DNA of 64,000 bases from Gyrodactylus bullatarudis (taxonomy: Eukaryota; Platyhelminthes; Monogenea; Gyrodactylidea; Gyrodactylidae). Below are positions 1 through 12,100 of the stretch, piece after piece (the stretch's first letter is position 1; each line of letters begins with the position of its first letter). Location: assembly GCA_012064415.1 (NCBI GenBank), contig SSNU01000244.1, forward strand, positions 434,001 through 498,000, read 5' to 3'. A program made the translations under genes and the position numbers. The notes under the pieces were generated by a model that did no database searches, was not told the DNA's origin, and was given only the letters and a program-made list of their open reading frames with translations.

Positions 1-1105
1 ATATGGCCACAGAAATTGCGAATGCTATCAAGACGAGGAAAATTGACTTTTATAATCATGTCGAAGAGAAGATCATCTTTAATCAAAAACTTGAAGTAAG
101 TGTTGAACCAAGATTAATTAATTCGACCACCAAAATCCAGTTGATTATCATATAATTTTTTTGTCAAGGAAGATGAGAAGCTGTTGACGCTCATGGGAGA
201 CCGGGGACTTGGCAGTGCAGAAGATCGCCTGCGTCTCCTTCTGATTGCAGCTCTTCACATGTCACAGGTTCAGGATTCCAACCAAAACTCTGGCCAGTCC
301 TTTGACTCACCCGGTAGTCAGCTATTCTTTTTGACTGATAATGACTTGAGCCGAATTGAGGCTGCCTTCAAGTCGAGTCTTGGACCTGAGGATAAGGTGA
401 ACCTTGAGTGTATCGATGCTGTTAAACGATTGAGGTGACTTTGATAGAACCTTAAAAATCAAACCTTGAAAATGTGTAAACCTCTTTTCCTTAGGAAATT
501 GGCTGTTGTTGTGAATACTGGGCCGAATTTCAGCAATTACCTGGGAAATCAAGGTAATCTACAGGCCAGTTTCTCTAAATCAGCCATGTTCAGCAAATTG
601 GTCAGCCATGGTTCAATGTTGCTAGAGAATATGCGCAACATTGTTGACAATAAACAGGTAAAGTTGATTTAGTTACCAGTTAAATTTATATTGCATTGCT
701 CATCTAACCAAGTTTTCCCATTCTCAGTCCTTTAGGATTACTCGAATTGTCCAGGCTCTAATGGATAACAAGAGTGGCCAAGAGTTTGATGAGTTCAACT
801 ACTACGATCCAAAGGTTCTCACCAAATCCCACGATACTCAAATACCCAGGTACAAACAAAGTTTTAATGATGCCTATGTATTTACAATCGGTGGTGGCAC
901 ATTTACGGAATACTTGGACATTTGTGATTTAATGAAAAAGATGAACTACAATCACTACGAACAGATGGACCTCAACCTGAATGAGGACATAAAGAATGTG
1001 CCTAGCTACAAATTCCTCAATGATCCATCGTCCAGGAGAATATTCTATGGCTGTACCGAAATGATTTCTCCCAATGACTTCCTCAGACAACTCTCGAAAC
1101 TCTGA
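1..1105 (+). CDS. SCFD1: Sly1/SCFD1 Sec1-family SNARE regulator, C-terminal part
   Basis: Sec1/Munc18-family protein that acts with syntaxin-5-type SNAREs in ER-Golgi traffic. Only the 3' end is in the window. Four exons are visible: 1-95, 169-434, 495-657 and 728-1105 (stop), joined by introns of 73, 60 and 70 nt with GT-AG ends and matching phases. Family landmarks are the stretch MATEIANAIKTRKIDFYNHVEE, the block RITRIVQALMDNKSGQEFDEFNYYDPK, then the strand VFTIGGGTFTEYLDI and the C-terminal end YGCTEMISPNDFLRQLSKL. These follow the usual Sly1 order, in which a 'GGGNYIEY'-like motif and an 'LYGCSE...FIKQLSQL' tail close domain 3. It lies tail-to-tail with LEO1. The family assignment rests on remembered family sequence, but the match is strong along the whole length. 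Confidence 0.93.
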
Positions 1106-1180
1106 TTCATTCAAATCCATTCTTGTTATTGCTATTCTTCATATATTATGTTTACTTCTTATATAATAATATATAGTGTA

Positions 1181-1186
1181 TTTATT
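1181..1186 (-). terminator. Putative LEO1 poly(A) signal
   Basis: AATAAA on the minus strand, about 55 nt downstream of the LEO1 stop codon. The convergent SCFD1 stop lies about 80 nt away, so the two 3' UTRs probably abut or overlap. Confidence 0.5.
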
Positions 1187-1238
1187 ATTATACAATGTAT
1201 GAAAAAACTGGCTTTCTACAATGGTAATGAAACAAGGT

Positions 1239-2560
1239 TCAATCTTCATCGTCACTTTCAATGACGTTCCTTTTCTTTGGGCGGCTCACACGGCTAAGAT
1301 TCTCAGAAATCTACAGGTTAAAATTTATTGTTGACACACAAAATGGAGAAAGGTAATCATTTTTATCAACTTACGTCACTGAGGGAATCGTCTTCTGAGC
1401 TAAATACTTGTGCTGAAAGCGAGAAAATTATGAGACGATGAGAAAGATGGAGACAGGGCTCGGAACTCACTCCTATTCTTAGATTTCCTCCTTCCTTCGT
1501 TCGATATTGAATTTCCATCATCTTCAAAGGCATCATATGATGACATACCACCCCTCTTCCTTGGCTGAGCAGCTGAAGCGACTTGTTTCTCCTTTAGACG
1601 TCGCTGTTGAGATTCTCTACGCAGGGAAGCTCTCAGTTTCTCTTCCTCCTGTTTAATCAAACTGCTACGATTGGATTCTGGATTAGACCCAGGAGTGGGC
1701 AAGAGTTTAACCTGGTGCTGCTTCGAGCTCTTGTCAATGAGAGATTTTGTAATTTTTCTATGCGTAAATGAATCTGTAGAGTGTGGTCGGAAGGAGAGCT
1801 TCTCTTTGAAAGTAGTCTGCCCCTGTAAGCCAGATCCTTCACGGATGAAAAGGTGATTATAGTCTGATTGAATGTCAAGTGTGTGAATATCGAATATTTC
1901 CGTTCCCAAATAAAGCGACATTGAGTTATCAGACCATCGAACGATTCTAGCATTTGACTCGACCTTACTTGGATCAAAATACTCTTGCAATGACTGGACA
2001 TCGACACCTTCTTTTGGACGCCATCTGATATGTAATTAGAAAATCAAAATGCTCACCTAATGGTATTTTCGACTTTGAGTTTCATTCTTGAACGGCCTTC
2101 TTCATCAATAAACTCAGCGTTATCCAATTCATCGTCATAGTAAGCGGGATTGAAAGGTCTTGTCTCAACCGAGAGAAAGTTTGGCATCTTTACCAAGTAA
2201 ACTTTCTTGCCAAGATCTGCCTTTATCAAGGGAAAGTCAACAGCAATTTTTGTTTCTTCAGGTTCGACTTGCTTTTTCTCCTCCTTTTTTTCCGACTCTG
2301 ACTCATCTCCTGATGATAAATATTTATTTGAAATAGAGGTAGGTTTTGTAGGACGAATATCAACTTTGTCGATACTACTATCGTCAGAATCATCAGATCC
2401 AAAGGCTAAATTTGCAGATTTCTTTTGGTTGTCATTCTCTTCTACATCGCTGTCACTCTCACTTCCAAATACATCCTTTTCATTTGGATTGTTTTTCGCT
2501 TAGAAATTAATTAACAACATTCGTACCTGTTTCTATCTCTGATTCTGACGAACTTGACAT
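1239..2560 (-). CDS. LEO1: LEO1, RNA polymerase-associated PAF1 complex subunit
   Basis: Nuclear subunit of the PAF1 elongation complex. Five exons on the minus strand: 2560-2527, 2498-2057, 2024-1471, 1412-1375 and 1310-1239. They add up to 1140 nt, 379 residues, with phases agreeing at every junction. The N-terminus is acidic and Ser-rich. The core motifs NTIRWR (spanning the second intron), [47 protein letters not shown] and [18 protein letters not shown] are diagnostic of LEO1. The C-terminus is Lys/Arg then Asp/Glu-rich, ending ESDDED. The protein is shorter than vertebrate LEO1 because the acidic N-terminal region is reduced. Introns 1 and 2 are only 28 and 32 nt, and read-through of either gives an immediate in-frame stop, so both must be removed. 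Confidence 0.94.
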
Positions 2561-3174
2561 CTTCTAACAAATTTTTTAAAAGATAATTAATTTATAACAA
2601 GAAATCACTTTTTCGCTTTTATGGTTGTACTAAATTGGATGATAAAAGACTTTATTTGAAATTAAATTTTTATATCATTGATACAAGTCTAAAACAAGTA
2701 GTACTGAATAAATGTTATTAAATATTGATAAAATTAAATGGCGAGTGAAATTAACTGACCTATAAGAACTTTCAATCCTGTACTCTTAAACTATAAATAT
2801 TAACTTTTGCTTATCAAACAATGCCCAAGGTCCAAAACTTGGACTCCAAATTTTTCAGAATCTTTTGCTTTAAAAGTTTTAAATTAAAACACGTATTTTG
2901 TCAATCTCAAAAGGGAAAATAAGATGAAACAAAATTCTACAATTATAAAAGTAGTTAGTCACAATGCATAAAGAATAGAAAAGATTTGACATGCAATACA
3001 TACTTTCCTCATGCACAAGCTTGTATTTGATTGGTCAAAATCATACTCGTCTCTCATTGGTTAAAATTTCATCTTTACTGAGCTAATGTGCTTTCATCGT
3101 TTCTCCTTGTATCAGTTACTCGTACCTATCCTACCAGGAATAATGACGGTCAACTTTTGTTTTCTAAGTTAATA
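2561..3174. other. Divergent intergenic region between LEO1 and the LHFPL gene
   Basis: 614 bp of AT-rich DNA between two divergently transcribed start codons. No clear TATA box, repeat or extra ORF was recognised. It must hold the promoter and 5' UTR of LEO1 and probably 5' sequence of the LHFPL gene. An open frame runs upstream of the chosen LHFPL ATG from about 3088 but has no ATG. Confidence 0.5.
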
Positions 3175-6100
3175 ATGCGCTGTCTATGGTTATCCTGGTC
3201 GCTGACCATTTGGCTTTCAGCTATTTTAACCTCAGCTGGAACACTATTGCCTTACTGGCTAAGTGGCCACTTGAAATTGGACCGTGTAATCAGTGCTGAT
3301 CTTGGATTATATCGACGTTGTGGCTATCCAATTTATAGTCAATCAAATATAACAGAGAAAGTCCTTGTGTCCCATGGATGTGGCCATTATCCCTCCCTGA
3401 ATAGTATTCCCCATGTTGCCTGGAGAATTTCGATTGTTTTCCTCTCAATTTCCTGTGCAATCCTGTTTTTCTTGACATTTTTCCTCTTCTTCACCGGATT
3501 CAATCAACGCCTCTTGGCTACCCCTAGGATTTACAAGTCATGTCAACTCTTACAAATACTATCTGGTGAGTAATTATTTTAAACTGCTCGTTTAGGGTAA
3601 ATTCCTTCTTACTTTCTTACTTGTCAAATAAAACAAGTTTCAGGTTGAACATGTTCTTTTTAATGATGATTACACTATTTTTACGTGTGGTGTCTATTTT
3701 GGTCAAATGTCAATCAATTTTACTACTACTTCTTTTTTACTATACATCTTATTCATTCAAAAATGATAGTGTTTTTTCATTGAAAAATTTTTAATAGTGA
3801 AATATTAATTACACATGAAAAATATATGAATAGGAGAGAGTATGATTCATTGTTCGTCTTTTAAAGGCAGTTTATTTATGTGTCCACACCATCCTAGATA
3901 ATTATCCAGATAGCAGTCTACTAATTATAAACTTGAAAGACACGTAAGTGTGCACCAAATCGAGTAAAAGGGGTGATTTATTGCTTAAGTGTCATTGCAT
4001 TAATCGTTTCAACTATGCCTCTTTTACAATCCTTAAATATTCATTGAAAAGTTGGTGTAGGAATCACGAATGTTAGGTACAAAGGCATAAAATTGGAAAC
4101 GTTCGATCCTTTACTGCGTGTCAGTTGTTAGAGATTAGAGCACTACCATGCGTATTTGAAGACGTTTGATTATAATCGTCCCCTGATAATATCCTAAATA
4201 CAATTTAATATGTCCACTGGAAGTAAACAAACACATTTGGTCAAATAACACCAACAACAGCTTCTAACTTTCCTTAATATGGAAAAATATGCTTTTATAT
4301 TTGTGATTTGATTTTAATTTTTTTCAATTTCTTCAGTAGATTTTTCTATTCGCCATAAGAACACCCCTTATCCATCACCATTATTATAGTACACTCAATT
4401 AAAAACTCTGTTTATTTCTGTACATTTCAACAAAACGAAAGAGAACATATCATCATGTTGACAGGACAAACACTTTTTCCTTATTTCCACGATGTATACT
4501 AGCTAGTAGGTATGTATTAACCCCATTGTCCATTCTCCTCCTATCATCTAATAATTATCTCTACCTTCTATCATTTACTAATAATAACAAGAGAGTAAGC
4601 TTCTATGTCACCCCTTTGCATTTATTCAATTAAAGTTCACAGTAGGAAATTTTTGAATGACCATGAATTACTGAAAGATCTCAGTACTTTAGCAGTTTGA
4701 AAGAATAATAACTAGAGCCTCAAAAAATAATACCTAAAAATCAATTTTTTAAGATCTAAAAAATTGAAAAGCATTATTTTTTGATTTTATGGTATTATTT
4801 TGATATATTATCACGAATTTACAACAAATATCTTACATAAACTAGTTGAAAAACCAATTAATGTTGAAATTAAACTAAAACATTGAGATATTATCTTCAA
4901 AATAATTATCTTCCAGGTTATTTTTGAGCTTAGCAAATATATATTAATAGATTTTTATTTGAAATAATTAATAAGCATATTGTGATTATCTGGTAGAAAT
5001 GATATTAAATACATGAACAGATGTGAGGCAATGTTTTTATCTTTAAACCGAGAGAAGTTAATTTGAAATCTTGTGCGAAGGGGGAGGAGTACAGTGAGTA
5101 GAATAGAGTATCCCCTTGCTGAACGCAGGTTGTAGTGTTTATTCGGTTGAGTAGCATACTTGGTGCACAGGAACGCAGAGGCTGAGATACGTCTAAGCCA
5201 GAGAGGAAATACTTTTGCATGCTCAAGTAAATCGTTATAAGATAGTGGGCCAAAGCATGTTCTGAGATAAATGAATTGAATACGCTCAAGCTTTTTAGAT
5301 GTTCCAACCGGGAGATCACATAGAATTCCTAATCCGTGGTCAAGATAAGGGGGAGTATGAGTGATTTAAAAAGAGAAATCCGCAAATCGGGGTTAATGAC
5401 AAATCTCCTGATAAAGTAACTCTTGTACCTTGTCTTTTTGAGGATTTCAATAGAATGAATGTTTGTCTTGAGATTGTTGTCATAAAAAAGGCCGAGATCT
5501 TTGATGACTGTGACTGTTTTATACGAAATTGTTGAGCAATGAAGTTCATTGATATGAATGAAATGTACCATGCTGTAATATAGTATTAATTTAATACCTT
5601 ATCTTCAAAACAATACATTTTAAGACCTTATAACTTTGAACCCTGATGACATTAAGCACAATAAATTATATTTTTAAATGGTTTTCATAACACTTTTGTA
5701 TCCATTGAATGAGGGTTTGAGAAGAAGAATAAAAAAATGCGCCAAACTTCTACTTTTTCAACAACATTTAATTTTTATCGATCGACTGACTTTTCGCATC
5801 ATCATTAGACCAAGATTTCGAATTTGGCCATTGAGGAAAAGTTCAATTTCTAAATTTTGTATCACTTTCCTTTGTGATTATCAAAAAATTCAAATGGTTT
5901 GATTTTCCACAAAATCAAGAATTTCTGTGAGCTTCTGCAAGCGAATTCGAACTCTTTGACTAATATTGATCCGAAATATCAGCAATTAATTTAATGGGAT
6001 TCTAAGCTCCTGACTATCCGGAGTTTTTTTTCTTTAAATAATAAATTCTCATCTTCATGTCAACTAGCCTAACGATCTTGTAAAATGGTTTTTAGAGGAT

Positions 6101-9100
6101 GTCAAACTTCAACATGATAATTTGCAACCAAGTCAAGGAATCTATAACCCTGTTGCTACTTTCATCTACCTAGAATAATAGTGACTAGAGTAAATTTTCC
6201 AGACTAAATACATTAGCTATAATAGCAAGTCAATTTGAAATTGGAATACCTATTAAGCTCTGCTACTGTATTAATATTTCTATCCTCATTTGAAGAATAA
6301 TTTTAAGCTACTTACGTATGGGAGGGATACCTTTTTTATGTTTTCAATACAATGAAAATGTTACATCTTTTCATCAAGACTGATTTTATAATAATATCTT
6401 CATCTATTCTACATATTGTATCCACAAACAATGGAACTATAGATATCACTCTCAAGATCCCAAAATCTTTTCTGTATAAAGTCTAAATGAAATCAATCCC
6501 AGCATTCCACCCCGTTTGGTACAGAACTACTAAACACAAGTTGGCAGAGAGGTTGACATTGCTGTGTGTATTTGCCAAGAATTAAACTTTGAATTAAATT
6601 TCTAATTTCTAACGCATTAAAATGCATACTCCACTCAGGGAATTAAGACGGTTACCCTGATACCATGAGATAAATACACATGCGATAAGAGTACAAAAGT
6701 CTTCTTATCACATAAACTTCTTATTTCTTTCCAAGTGTGACTTTTGTTTCAATTTCTCTAAAAACAAAACTCTTCCCCTTGTGTGTACACTGTACAGTAA
6801 TAATAATAATAAAAATAATAGGGAAAAAGAGCTGGAAGAAGTAGAAGAGGATGGGGGATTACCTCTCAATCACAGTGGGATTATTTTGTTGTTCCATTGT
6901 GTTATAATGCAAATTCTTTCCCATAAGACAAAGATTTTGTGTGTGTCTCTTTGGTTACCTTTCTATCGGTTCTATTTCTAATCTGTCCTTGTCACTCTCT
7001 CAAGACTTTACTCTTTAATTCGGTAAATTGAGCTATTACTTGATAGATTTTTCTAATAATTTTGAATCAAATAGTACTTCTTCAGGGAACTGGTCGGCAT
7101 AGATTGACAAGAACCTTGTTCGCTTGCTAACTGACTATATGTTGTCTTCTGGCTTGTATTTGTCTATCTGTAAAAGGCAACATTGTCAGATTTGTTTAAA
7201 TTCTTTATCAAATCGAAATAACAAAGGGCTCCAACTCAACGAATACTACCATGATATTAAGCCTGATTATCTAATTGACCTACATTGTAATTTGAGTAAA
7301 CCTAATCTTTTGTTTCTTCCTTATTTAAAAAAACGTACAAATATTGATATAGATAAAGTTTATTCTTTAATTAAATTTCATAAATTTTCAAGCAGTAAAA
7401 CTGATCAAGAATTCGAAATTCGATTTATTTTTCATAAAGATTTTCAACATTTTATCGAGATTTAGCCTTTTATCCAGCATGATAGCTTGAGATTAAAGAC
7501 TTGAAGTATTACCATGATTCGAACCTTGATAGAGCTGAGAATCTTCAAATTTCAGTTATAAATTGAAACCAAACTTGTAAAGAGTTTAGTTATGTTTGAT
7601 TCAATCCTTGAGATGGACACAAAAATTAAAAGAGTTGATCATAGCAATTCTACTGATGATTCATCCTTCTGCCTTTGTTACAAAAACTCGAATTTGATCA
7701 ACTCAATGTCCTGTACTGACATAGCCATCATTTCTACCTTACCTATAGATTACCTTTAACCATTTGTCTCTCTGGTTCTATACCCAATGCATAGCCTTAA
7801 TTACTTAGTATTTGATATTTTCCCCTACCTTATTATCTGGTGGGAATCATGTTACTTTGATATTCCTAACTTTACTACTACTGTATGCATGTATCAGGAG
7901 CATCCTTGATCAGCTGAGATTCAACCAATTGATAATTGTTCTATTCACTCTCTTTCTCTTTTATGCGTAAAACTTTTATTACAGTTGAGTTTTATCCCTA
8001 CATGTGGCCTCCACCTTCTAAAAGAGAGATTATTATCATCTTATTCTACCCAATTATTCATCATATCTGTACAGATTGGTGTGCATGACTCAAAAAACAC
8101 TGCATCTCCCTTTTCCAATCTGCAATTAAAAATGAAATAATTTAATCTACTGTAATAAATGATGTAAGTAATAACTAATAATAAGTAGGGCGGTAAAAAT
8201 GCTATTTTAAATATGTTCATGAGCTATTGAATCTGATCAAAATGATATCTAGCATACTATTGTGTAAGTTTTGGTTTCTGAAATAATTTTGCTATTTCCC
8301 AACAAAAGCAAATTTTTTGCTATTTCTATCTTATTTGCTCATCAAACAAGCCTTATATTCTTATCCATGATGTAATCACAGACAATTCTAAATCGAATAT
8401 GATCTCTTTTCTCATACGAAATCAACTCAATTACCCTATTACTATTGACTAGAATTTCGTAAGCCTAGGACCAATGTCCATAGGAACTAAGAAATTTTTC
8501 ATTTGACTCGAATATTATTTGATAATAGTTCTTGGACCAATCAGAGTCCTTGAATTTCATTTGTATGAATCGGTACATTTTGTTCAGGAACCGATTCTCA
8601 ATAAGATTAAAACTAGTTTCATCATGCATTCCAAATTATATGTACCAAAGAATATACCGCTTTTTAGGAAGTGGCTTTTAAAAAGTCGTAATACTTTTTT
8701 TGCTATTTTTGAAATTCGATTTTGCTAAAAATTTGCTTTTTTTTACCACCCTATTAATAAGTCATGCAATATTCTGCTCTAGGCCTTTTTCCTTGGCATG
8801 AATAAACAAACCAAAATTCTCAGAGTCTCATGAAAGTTTGTATAAATCCTCTATACTCCCTCTTAGTTTGTACTTATACCTGTATTGAATCAACCTTTGA
8901 TCTAAAGACTAATTATCCGATCAAAGGAAAACTTGTTTTGTGTATTCTTCCTTGTTTATCATATTCATCCCCAGCTGGGAAGAACACCCCCAATTTGAAT
9001 TGGAGTGAATATCAAATAACTTTTCTCTCTGCAGCTAAACACTCTTTACATTTGGGAGCACCTGTGGATAAAGCTTACTGTATTAGTAATAAATAAGAGT

Positions 9101-12100
9101 TTTGTTGATTCTTGGACAAATTCCATCTACACTCACTCATTTAATAAAGGTGTCCAGTTAATTAGTAATACAATTTTAGCTTTTATTTATTGGGAAAACC
9201 TACTTTCATCAAAAATATTGTAGAGTTGAAATTATCATGGATTACTCAGTTTCAAATTCTCTATCAGATCAACATTTTTTATAATGAGCCTATGAAATCG
9301 AATAAAAAGTTAGGTTTTTAGACTCGTAGACCAATGATTTTAATGCCATCAGAAAGCGGGGATCTTGAGTATGAGGCTTTAATTTCAAATTTTTCTTGCA
9401 AATTAAAACCTGGACTCAATACCATGTGCTAGTCTATAACTTTGAAGGAAAATTCTCTTTAGAATGATTATTCTAATCAGAAAATAATTGGCGTAAAACA
9501 TATCAAATTTAGTATCTTTTCTGTGGGAAGCAAACTTAATGTCATGCATTGACTTTGGTAAAGTGCTTCCCAATATAAACTACACCAAATAACTATTTGT
9601 ACTTTCATAATAATCCTGAAATCTGAACATTTGAATTATATTTCCTATATTAATATACACAACCAATAAATTGTACCAATACATTTGGAACCTCCAATAC
9701 AATTACGATATTCAAGTCAAAGTTTAAATAAATAAACTCCCTTGGCTTTGGGTGTTGGCCTTCTTTTTTAAGCCTACAGTAAAAACTAATTTATAGATTT
9801 ACTTGGTACACTTGAATATCTCCTGATTAAGACTTCCCTCTATCATCAATCTTGTTTAACCCTTCATGTCCCATTGTTCCCCTAGTGGAACACAACTCTT
9901 TCTCGAGCGATAACTTTAACTGAAAGATACTTAGAATAATTTTTCCACCCCTCATTAGAAAGGAAATTTATTAAGCTACAAAATCATGTATAAGACATAA
10001 AGATAGCTGTCCACTGATGCACACCATAGTTACTTGAAGAAGGGTGATTTTTTGAAAATTTTGTCAAATATTTGAAAAATATTTAGAACGTTTTTTTTGA
10101 AAACCCATTTGTTGAGGTCTTAGAAAAAAATTAAATAACAAAAAATGACAATTTTAACCTCTATTATCTTTTATATGATAAGTCGGCTTACAAAAAGGAA
10201 TTCAGATTCAGAATCAGCGTAATTATTTTGGTTAGGTTGCAAATTTTCTCATTTGTGTGATAAAAAAAAATAATGAAGGGTTAAATTTAATAATAGGTAG
10301 AATAAGTCTAGTGATAAAAACGTATCGGTTCAGTTAGGTTCCTATCCTATCTATCAAGAACTATATCTAGTAGACTTGAACGAAATTTTACAAAATTACT
10401 AAAATCGCTTATCGATTTGAGAAAATTAATCTTCAAGCATTTCTAAATCATCCCACCAAATTTCGCTCTTAAATTCTGTCTTTTAACTTGTTGTTTATTA
10501 GGGGTAGATTTAAAAAATTTAATTTTGATAATTTTATACTGCTAAGCCGCACAAGTTCCACATCATGATATGTCTCAATCTAAAGTAGGTTTTTAGACCC
10601 ATGTTTTATACATCATTAGAACCGTCTCAAAGAGCCAAACCATATTATTACTAGGGTGGAAAATAAATGGAATAAAATATTGAAAAATATCGCAAAAATA
10701 TCTTAAAAATGGCAAATAAATCGCAATTTTATTTTTGAAAATGGAAAAATGGGGGGAAATTTTAGTCCAGTGCGTTAGCATACGAAATACATGTTTCTTT
10801 TTTGAATGTTTAATTCTTATCATGAAAATACTTTAGTTTTGAAAGATATCTTTCAACATAAGCTGAAACTCAACAAAAGATTGTACTCCATAGTACTAAT
10901 ATTTTCATCTTCCATTTTTACATTTTTTGAATTTTTTTCGGTTTCGCTGACTTTTCAAATATCCTTTTTGAATGATCCTCTTTATATCGAGTTTCTGCAC
11001 GATTTCAATTCCTTTCCTTAATGAAGTTTTATAATTCTTCATTTTTTATTCAATAGTTTTTAATAGCTTCAACCCATTTTGTAGTGAACGGAGTTGGAGG
11101 CCTTTTTTAAATCTGAGAGGAAATCTCTGCGTGATTTATTTTTAATGATGCCTTAACAGAGCCTAGGTAAGAAACTAATAGGAGAAGATGGGAAACCGAG
11201 ACAAAAGCGGACACAAAAGGATTGGAAAAAGGGGAAAAATGGAAACTTGAGATTAAAATCGCAAAAAAATCGCAAAATTATCTAGGAAAAGATGTAGAGA
11301 ATTAATTTTTTGATATTTTTTTTAAAAAGCACAGTTGATTATGATATCAAAAATCGAAAAAATCGCAAATTTTCCACCCTAATTTTTGCTAAAGAGTTAA
11401 AAACCGAAAATTTGAAAAATCTAACTCTATTGTTTATGCCCATGAATAAAATCAAGTCCAGTTTCAATATACATTGGGAAAAGTATATTCTTTACAAAAG
11501 GCTCAAGAATTGACCTCTAGAGTACTTTAGGCTTCAGTTAATATCAAATTGTACGTGACTTTATAAATTATCTTCTATTATTACACTACATCAACTATCA
11601 ACTAAGATGGTACACTGTTTATTTGGATAGGAAACAATCTCATCTCCCAAGTGCATTTTATCTTTAACTCTGGTTACTTCATGGGGTAGAGATATGTTTT
11701 TATCATTTTACACTCAAACCATACACTGTATAGTAATTAGTTTTCAAGGTTTTCCATAACAAGTATTTGAATGAATACTAAAAAATTCTTTAGTTTACTT
11801 CCAAGTGAATATATATATTCAAGATAATTCAAACCGATTCAAGTCCGGTTTTTTTAGTTTGAATAAACTCATTTTTCTTCCCTCATTTTTTGTAAGAGAT
11901 TCTCTTCTTCAGATGAACCTGGATTCCTGATTGATGTTTTATAGTACAATGTGTTCAAGACTCTGGTCCTTCTCTTCAAAATAGCCATCTTGTATTCTAG
12001 ACTGTTATTATTATTATAATAATTATTATAGTAAAAACTAATCATGTAAACTTTTAACCAAACCAACATCATATATTTCGATGACCCTTTTATTCTGATG

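Noticed and set aside
7124..7465. 113-codon ORF as a gene
   Set aside because: No family motif, AT-rich codons, and the start overlaps a dispersed repeat; possibly transposon debris.
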